Shown: one piece after another, positions 56,040-64,000 of the stretch
How positions within the stretch are numbered: position 1 is the stretch's first letter
Layout: every line of letters begins with the position of its first letter
Assembly (NCBI GenBank): GCA_028015205.1
Contig: CM051512.1
Span: forward strand, 10,910,255 to 10,974,254
Reading direction: 5' to 3'
Length of the DNA stretch: 64,000 nucleotides
DNA from: Mytilisepta virgata
Lineage: Eukaryota > Mollusca > Bivalvia > Mytilida > Mytilidae
The notes under the pieces: generated by a model
Databases searched by the model: none
The model's input: the letters and a program-made list of their open reading frames with translations, nothing else
Told to the model about the DNA's origin: nothing
Made by a program: the position numbers and the translations under genes

Positions 56040-58660
56040 GTTATTGAAATAGAACATGATTGATATTTTGTGAATTTAAATATTATAATAAAACAATTAT
56101 AGCCTTTAAAATGTCGGTCGATACATGTTTTATCGATCTCCTGTAAAGGCTATAATTGTATAATATCACCCTGTTTCAATTTCTAAATTATGATCACCGA
56201 CTCTTAATTTTGTAAATAATTGTATTGTTTTGAAGTTAGAGAAAAATAGAAAATAACTTTCTACCTTAAACTCTGATTTAAATTTCATATGCAGCTATAT
56301 CGGTCATAATTATGTTAGGTAACTCTGTTTAGACTTATTAACTGGTTACCCAATATCGGGAATCTACTGGTCCCGTTCATGCCAGGCATTCGTCGTAGTA
56401 CTTCGATAACTCTGTATTGATTATAGCACGTTCTCCACGTCTTCACTTTAAAAAACTTTATATTTGAAATATGTAGTAACATTTCACATGGATTATAATT
56501 TTAATATATGAAATTGTGACAATAATTAATAAATATGAAATTTATCACCAATTTATACAAACTGTCAAAAGTACATAATTACACGTGATAAAGGGTAATG
56601 GTGCAAGTTTTTTTTAATTTTTTAAGCCGCGAGAAAAGCGATTTTTTTTTTGGTAAAATTTATTTGAGTTTTATCTGAAGAAATTTATTATGCGCAATTA
56701 ACATGCATGTGTGTTTCAGGTAATTAAAACTAATTAACGATTTGACATGTATATTATACCTTGACTGTCCGGATTTTTATTGTTCCAACCGTTAATTAAG
56801 GTACACAGGTACATTGTATGTATACAGGTAAACCGTTTGCTGACCAAAAATAGCGTGATTTCATTTTTAGATCATTAATGCAACATTTTAATAAAGAGGT
56901 GTGTGTGTGTTTAAGGGGGGATCACAAGGAATGCAGTGGTGAAATATAATTTCAAATGTCAGATAAGTAACATTTTAATTTATTTTAAATTAATAATTTA
57001 TCTTTTTGGTATTTATATATTAAACATTTGACATATTATATGAGTAATTCTATTTACTCGTATATATATTTACTTTGTTATGGCAAGGTAGAAGCTGATT
57101 AGGATGGGCGCCATCTTGAATAATAATAGTAAAAAATAACACATTTCAAAATAGCTAATTTTCAAATCAATTTGGAAGGGACATAATCAAAATTTAAACT
57201 ATTGCAATTACGATATTTCGAAAAGTTAAAAAAGGTTTTACTCAAACATATGATATATGAAGACCAAAGGATATACTTTATTAGTAACATCCGAGACATG
57301 GAACCTTTATTTTTGTTTGAACTTTCAGGGTTTTTGCATTTTATTAGACATATAGCAACCTATAAATATAGTTTTATGTCTTAAACACTAAGAAATAACA
57401 AAAGGAACATTATTATTACAATAATGGGACTATTTTCATAATGAAAAAGTATTATTTAACAAAACCCGTTTATTTATACAATTTTGAATTTTACCGCCAA
57501 AACTACATCAGGTATCGCCATTTTGAGTCCAAATCATGTATATTTTTACAAAATATCGGTCATTTTAAAATTAATTTGGAAGTGATTTCCCGAATTCAAT
57601 ATCTCATTTAGTTGATATAATCTTAAAGTTCCATGTTTTATCATAGTCAAATGGGCAGCACATTTTTATGACAGTAAAGAATTATCATGTAATTCTTGAA
57701 CCAACTAGGGAAGGTTTCATAGATTTCGACATTTTTCAACGTTAGCCATATAAAAATCTTCAGTAAAAATATGATTTTTTCAAATCAAATTGGAAGTGAT
57801 TTGCTCAATTCAATATCTATTTAAAATGGGCTTAAAATATTGGTAATTGATCATACTTTTACGAGATAGCAGCACATTTTTTTGTTATCGATAAAATTTA
57901 ATACAAATTAGAGATAAACATGACACTCCCGTGCATTTCTATATAAATCGACATCGCCATATTACGATCATCCCACACAGGTGACCAAAGTCACGTGATG
58001 ACCGATATAGTGGGATATGACTGTACAAATATAATTTAGAGGTGTCATTGAATGGTGAGATTTTTTCTAATATTTTTTTTATTATATGAGTCATGAATTA
58101 CTAAAAGAAAGGAAATGTCACCTTTTTGGTCATACAGGTATACGATTGACCTTTGTATATAAACGTAAACTTAGTCCCTCTTGAAACCGAAAAGCATGAC
58201 CTGTTCATATGTGAGAAATATTACAAAAAATAATATCATTGGTATTCAATTTCAACGTATTCTCAATAAAGAATCAATAGAGTAAACCATAAAAAAAAAT
58301 CATTTAATACTTACAAGCCTTTGTTGGTATGTCCCTAAATTTTCCTGACAGTGTTAGGATCTTTTTTAATAATTAATTTGCAGAATGATTTTCTTACAAA
58401 AAGTTAAAAGTTACTTTTAAAATTAAAATTATTTGAGGACACTCTGAGGAGGTATCTCCTGTATTTTTACTGACACAAACTTTACATGGGAGATTAACTG
58501 TGTTACCCAGATGCTTAACGTATCTTTCGATTTTGAATAAATTTTAAATATGGTCTGCATGAAAACAATTCAAACAACTCTAAATGGAGCTGGTAACATC
58601 AATTAGAAATGAAAGCACCAAAATTCAGCCTTTATTTCTACTTTATTTGTTACGGAGCAC
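56040..58660. other. AT-rich DNA with diverged repeats, no gene seen
   Basis: Around 57100-57900 a phrase containing CGCCATTTTGA, TTCAAATCAATTTGGAAG and CAATATCTCATTTAG recurs two or three times in diverged form. No coding region is supported. Confidence 0.45.
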
Positions 58661-58666
58661 CATTTG

Positions 58667-58744
58667 AAATCTTAAGAGCGAAATTACTCTTAAGTCATAC
58701 AGATTCTAGTATAACTTAAGAGTAAAATTTCGCTCTTAAGATTT
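58667..58744. repeat. Imperfect ~30-bp inverted repeat
   Basis: AAATCTTAAGAGCGAAATTA then CTCTTAAGT (58667-58695) pairs with ACTTAAGAGTAAAATTTCGC then TCTTAAGATTT (58714-58743) around an 18-base loop. Possibly a MITE remnant. Confidence 0.75.
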
Positions 58745-59810
58745 TTTGTGAAAAGTACTTTTTATTTCAAATGTCATCCTTGACACCCATAAAAATCAAA
58801 TGGTTGCTCCCTGAATGCGTTTTTGGGTGGGATTCGGAGAGAGGTTATTAACGCTAAATTATTTTCAAGAGGTCATAATGCATGAACAGAATTACCTTTT
58901 TTATATTTATTAAGCAACTGTTATATCCAATTAAGGACTAATGGCTACATGTATATACATTCATTAAACAAGACAAAACATTAAACACAAAATCAATATA
59001 ACAACAGTGTGAACAGTACATGTGAATCAAACGAAACTAGCTGTCTCTTGTCCTCAGTAAAAGTGACCGTTTCAAAAAGGAGCCTTGCAATCTCACTTGT
59101 TCATTTGTTTCGGGGTTCAAAATTTGTTTCAGGTACATTGAGGCAGTTTTCATCTAGACAGCATTAATCTCCGATTGAAAGACGGACAGATAAAACAGCG
59201 ACTACACGTATCATAATCATTTTTTTCATAATTTCTATAGATGTAATCTTATTAACCCATTTTTTATTTTCAGTCGCCATTGAGGCAGTGGAGGCATCAG
59301 CCTCCCCTAACGTTCGACCAAATTAATTAATTAATTATCAGAAGAAAAGAAGAAAAATAGCTTGATTAAGTGAGATGCATCACAATTGTCTTGATTACAC
59401 TCAATATTTGTGCTAGCTCTTGGTACCTAATGAAAATCTTACTGTTAAAATCATGCTCCGTATCTCATATTCATAAAACAACCCTTCCCGAAGTAAAGAG
59501 GACAAATATTGCAAAGAAGCAAACCAAAAAACGCAATCCATTGGACAGACAAACCCGGGAAGACAAATGGACAACCACACGCTAAACAAATAAACACCGA
59601 AAACTAAAAAACAATTGACAACACGAAGTCCTATAAAACCAGGAGTGAACTCAGGTGCTCCGGAAGAGTAAGCAGTTCCTGCTCAGTATACATCAAAATA
59701 TGATTATCAAAGAATATTTTCAACGTAAACTTAAACGAAAAATTTAGGACACCAAATTGGTTTTGGTTTAATAATAAATAAGTTAAATGAGTTTGATTTA
59801 TTGTCCCCTG
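58745..59810. other. AT-rich DNA, no gene seen
   Basis: No supported gene; the frames at 59370-59585 and on the minus strand at 59631-59870 show no domain and end in repeat sequence. Confidence 0.4.
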
Positions 59811-59814
59811 CCGC

Positions 59815-60440
59815 AACGCGACGGAGCGACCTAGTAATGGACTGCGTCCGTCCGTCCGTCCGTCTGTCACAGATATTTGTCAGCATCCACCTGTCGGTCT
59901 TACCATCCTTCCGTCCGTCCGTCCGTCACACTTATTTGTCAGCGCAACTCCTCTGAGACCGCTGATCGGATTTCGTTTAAATTTTATAGGACTGTTAGTC
60001 ACCTTTTGTTCTTGATCCTATTGCACCGACATTTTTACGGGGGTTATGGAACTTTAACTTTTTTCTGCATTCGGCACTATACGAACACTGTCAGCACAAC
60101 TCCTGTGAGACTGCTGATCGGATTTCGTTCAAATTTTGCAGGATTGTTAGTCACCGTTTTTTTCTTGATCCTATTGCACCGCCATTTTGATTCGACAAAT
60201 TTTACGGGGCTAAGGGACTTTAACTTTTTTCTACATTCGACACTATGGGAACACTTTGTAAGCGCAACTCCTCTGAAACCGCTGATCGGATTTCGTCAAA
60301 ATGTTATAGGACTGTTAGTCACCACATGTACTTGATTCTATCGCACCGCAATTTTGATTCAACAAATCTTACGGGATTTTTTTTTGTGCATGTGACACTA
60401 CAGGAACACTTCGTGGGCGCAAATTTTTATTTGTATTGTA
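59815..60440. repeat. (TCCG)n microsatellites and ~160-bp tandem repeat
   Basis: TCCGTCCGTCCGTC runs at 59846-59865 and 59910-59926. Units with GCGCAACTCCTCTGARACCG, CTGATCGGATTTCGT and GGACTGTTAGTCACC begin near 59941, 60093 and 60259. Confidence 0.85.
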
Positions 60441-60979
60441 CTGTAATTTTTTTTTGATGTGTTGACATCCATACTGTGCCACCATTTCAATAATACAACT
60501 TGTATATCTTGTGGAACTTCGACTGATCTCTGTGGCGAGAGACATATGGTTACTTGTAGCAATCTTGTTCCCATTATTTCTTCAATAAAGTGAATTCTTA
60601 TTTTTATTCACCTAGCAACCACTCTGTAACCATAGCAAACATTCTTGTACTCTTAAATCTAGTTTATACTAAGTTTACTTGGTGACAAACTATTTAATTA
60701 TTTTCACTCATTCTTCATGATTTTATTACCATTAAATTATATTATTTTTTATGCATTTGATCAGACGAACTTTGTTCTCCGGTAAATTAAGGGAGATAAA
60801 CGAAAAGATTGTCTCTCTTGTTACAATCCTGCTATTAATTTGAGTTATATCTCTTAGCCCGAATCCACGTTAATGGGTCCATATTTACAGAGAACATTAA
60901 AAAAATTAAAATTTATGATCAAAGATCATGAAGTCTCCCAAACGAAAAAAATTGAGCAGTGGTTCCACTAGACCCGGCC

Positions 60980-61515
60980 AACCCGTTACACCAAATTTCA
61001 TTGAAATTGAACAAGGTTGAAATAATTTCATTGAAATGGAACAAGGTTGAAATTTTGGTGGGAAAATGGCAGCCATTTTGAAAAGGGCTGCCCATTAAAC
61101 ATTTTCTTTAACTCCAGTCAACTCGGGATATCATGTTTACCCTTTACACCAAATTGCATTGAAATTGAAGAATGTTGAAATTTTGGCGGGAAAATGTCGG
61201 TCATTTTGAAAATGGCTGCCCGTAGAACATTTGCGTTGTCGCCATTCAACTCCGGATATCATGTTTACTGAATAAACCTAAAATCGTTGAAATCCAAGCA
61301 AGATAACTTTTTTGCGGGAAAATGGCGGCAATTTTGAAAATGGCTGCCCGTAAAACATTTTCTTTAACGCCATTCAACTCGGGATATCATGTTTACCCTT
61401 TGTGCCAAATTGCATTAAAATTGAAGAATGTTAAAAATTTGGCGGGAAAATGGTGGCCATTTTGAAAATGGCTGCCGGTAGAACATTTGCAGTATCACCA
61501 TTCAACTCGGGATAT
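60980..61515. repeat. Second tandem repeat family, ~130-145-bp unit
   Basis: Four units with GGCGGGAAAATGG, CATTTTGAAAATGGCTGCCC, GTAGAACATTTGC and CAACTCGGGATATCATGTTT. Its last unit is cut by the satellite at ~61515 and the mirror image resumes at ~63694. Confidence 0.88.
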
Positions 61516-63693
61516 TTGTGTTTGACCCTCTTGTCAGACAAAGAGAACTAAAAAATTGTATAGATTAGTTCGCACGAAAATGACGTTCGAAAATTAAAAT
61601 TAAGGCATATGAAATAGTCGTTGTTGACCCTCTAGAACCCCTATGATAAAGGATTTCTTTAAATTTTATGTGATAAATCGAATTTGTGTTTGTCCCTCTT
61701 GTCATTCAAAGAGAACTAAAAAATTGTATAGAATAGTTCGGACGAAAATGGCGTTCGAAAATTAACATTAAGCCATATGTAATAATTCCTCTTGACCCCC
61801 TAGAACCCCTATGATAAATCATTTTTTTAAATTTTATGTAAGAAATCGAAATTGTGTTTGACCCTCTTGTCATATAAAGAGAACTAAAAAATTGTATAGA
61901 TTGGTACGCACGAAAATGGCGTTCGAAAATTAACATTAAGGCATATGTAATAGTCACTTTTGACCCTCTAGAACCCCTATGATAAATGATTTTTTTAAAA
62001 TTTTATGTGATAAATCGAAATTATATTTGACCCTCTTGTCATACAAAGAGAACTAAAAAATTGTATAGGTTAGTTCGCACGAAAATGGCGTTCGAAAATT
62101 AACATTAAGGCATATGTAATAGTCGTTGTTGACCCTCTAGAACCCCTATGATAAAGGATTTCTTTAAATTTTATGTGATAAATCGAATTTGTGTTTGTCC
62201 CTCTTGTCATACAAAGAGAACTAAAAAATTGTATAGAATAGTTCGGACGAAAATGGCGTTCGAAAATTAACATTAAGCCATATGTATTAGTCCCTGTTGA
62301 CCCTCCAGATCCCCTATGATAAATGATTTTTTTAATTTTTATGTGATAAATCGAAATTGTGTTTGACCCTCTTGTCATTCAAAGAGAACTAAAAAATTGT
62401 ATAGATTGGTACGCACGAAAATGGCGTTCGAAAATTAACATTAAGGCATATGTATTAGTCTCTGTTGACCCTCTAGAACCCCTATGATAAATGAATTTTT
62501 AAAATTTTATGTAAGAAATCTAAATTGTGTTTGACCCCTTTGTCATACAAAGAGAACTAAAAAAATGTATAGATTAGTTCGCACGAAAATGGCGTTCGAA
62601 AATTAATATTAAGGAATATATAAAAATCCATGTTAACCCTCTAGAACCCCTATGATAAATGATTTTTTTAAATTTTATGCGATAAATCGAAATTATGTTT
62701 GACCCTCTTGTCATTCAAAGAGAACTAAAAAATTGTATAGATCAGTTCGCACGAAAATGGCGTTCGAAAATTAACATTAAGGCATATGTAGTAGTCACTT
62801 TTGACCCTCTAGAACCCTCATGATAAATGATTTTTTATAATTTTATTTGATAAATCGAAATTATGTTTGACCCCCTTGTCATACAAAGAGAACTAAAAAA
62901 TTGCAACAGAGACTAATACATATGCCTTAATGTTAATTTTCGAACGCCATTTTCGTGCGAACTAACCTATACAATTTTTTAGTTCTCTTTGAATGACAAG
63001 AGGGTCAAACACAATTTCGATTTATCACATAAAAATTTAAAAAATCATTTATCATAGGGGATCTGGAGGGTCAACAGGGACTAATACATATGCCTTAATG
63101 TTAATTTTCGAACGCCATTTTCGTGCGAACTAACCTATACAATTTTTTAGTTCTCTTTGTATGACAAGAGGGTCAAATATAATTTCGATTTATCACATAA
63201 AATTTTTAAAAAATCATTTATCATAGGGGTTCTAGAGGGTCAAAAGTGACTATTACATATGCCTTAATGTTAATTTTCGAACGCCATTTTCGTGCGTACC
63301 AATCTATACAATTTTTTAGTTCTCTTTATATGACAAGAGGGTCAAACACAATTTCGATTTCTTACATAAAATTTAAAAAAATCATTTATCATAGGGGTTC
63401 TAGGGGGTCAAGAGGAATTATTACATATGGCTTAATGTTAATTTTCGAACGCCATTTTCGTCCGAACTATTCTATACAATTTTTTAGTTCTCTTTGTATG
63501 ACAAGAGGGACAAACACAAATTCGATTTATCACATAAAATTTAAAGAAATCCTTTATCATAGGGGTTCTAGAGGGTCAACAACGACTATTTCATATGCCT
63601 TAATTTTAATTTTCGAACGTCATTTTCGTGCGAACTAATCTATACAATTTTTTAGTTCTCTTTGTCTGACAAGAGGGTCAAACACAAATATCC
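61516..63693. repeat. Second palindromic satellite array
   Basis: Same ~168-bp monomer as 1-8790. Direct from 61516 to ~62902, inverted from there to 63693. The left arm 61516-62465 pairs with 62903-63693 except for one extra monomer (~62100) on the left; the ~435-bp spacer is unpaired. Bases ~62070-62902 are almost identical to ~3007-3838. Confidence 0.92.
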
Positions 63694-64000
63694 CGAGTTG
63701 AATGGTGATACTGCAAATGTTCTACCGGCAGCCATTTTCAAAATGGCCACCATTTTCCCGCCAAATTTTTAACATTCTTCAATTTTAATGCAATTTGGCA
63801 CAAAGGGTAAACATGATATCCCGAGTTGAATGGCGTTAAAGAAAATGTTTTACGGGCAGCCATTTTCAAAATTGCCGCCATTTTCCCGCAAAAAAGTTAT
63901 CTTGCTTGGATTTCAACGATTTTAGGTTTATTCAGTAAACATGATATCCGGAGTTGAATGGCGACAACGCAAATGTTCTACGGGCAGCCATTTTCAAAAT
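63694..64000. repeat. Second tandem repeat family, inverted copy
   Basis: Reverse complement of ~61210-61510, with matching order of variant units, so the palindrome extends past the satellite and beyond the window end. Confidence 0.9.

Overview
The window is eukaryotic DNA, AT-rich and dominated by repeats. It most likely comes from a bivalve mollusc, possibly a mussel. The evidence is the dispersed 'AGCTCACCTGG…' repeats, the repeat ending in a 'TACGACCGCAAAA…' hairpin, a LINE-type retrotransposon, a spliced host gene with a very long intron, and one large virus-like DNA transposon. The species is inferred from repeat style, not proven.

The centrepiece is a complete Polinton/Maverick (adintovirus-like) element, 14304-27656 (13,353 bp). 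It has 5'-AG…CT-3' ends, long terminal inverted repeats (TIRs) and a perfect 6-bp target duplication (AATGAG). It inserted into the 3' coding part of a minus-strand LINE, whose halves lie at 13797-14303 and 27657-28209. All its genes run on the + strand: zinc-finger/protein-primed DNA polymerase B, a tiny Bcl-2 BH1-like ORF, a tandem PC4-like protein, packaging ATPase, two conserved Polinton small proteins, DDE integrase with chromodomain, a small membrane protein, penton-like minor capsid, a basic pX-like core protein, double-jelly-roll major capsid, adenain-like protease, and finally a CARD domain fused to PC4-like domains. The ATPase, penton, core protein and protease frames are open. Polymerase, integrase and major capsid carry stops or frameshifts, so this copy is a fossil.

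The element's regulatory DNA is unusual. The TIRs are packed with ETS, CRE, NRF1, E-box and E2F-like motifs. The polymerase and CARD genes share a near-identical 50-bp TATA promoter module. A regular array of CCAAT boxes precedes the PC4-like gene. The structural genes are packed with ATGA/TAATG/TGATG stop-start overlaps.

Region by region: 1-8790 is a palindromic satellite of ~168-bp monomers with higher-order structure. 8791-13796 holds dispersed and tandem non-coding repeats. 13797-28209 is the LINE split by the Polinton. 28210-32805 holds a gene-fragment-carrying transposon (29384-31400) in otherwise anonymous DNA. 32806-54741 is a two-exon host gene candidate with a ~21.6-kb intron full of tandem repeats and several small DNA transposons with clear target duplications. 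54742-60980 is mostly anonymous AT-rich DNA. 60980-64000 is a second palindromic satellite built from the same monomer, inside a palindrome of another repeat. No rRNA, tRNA or CRISPR was recognised.
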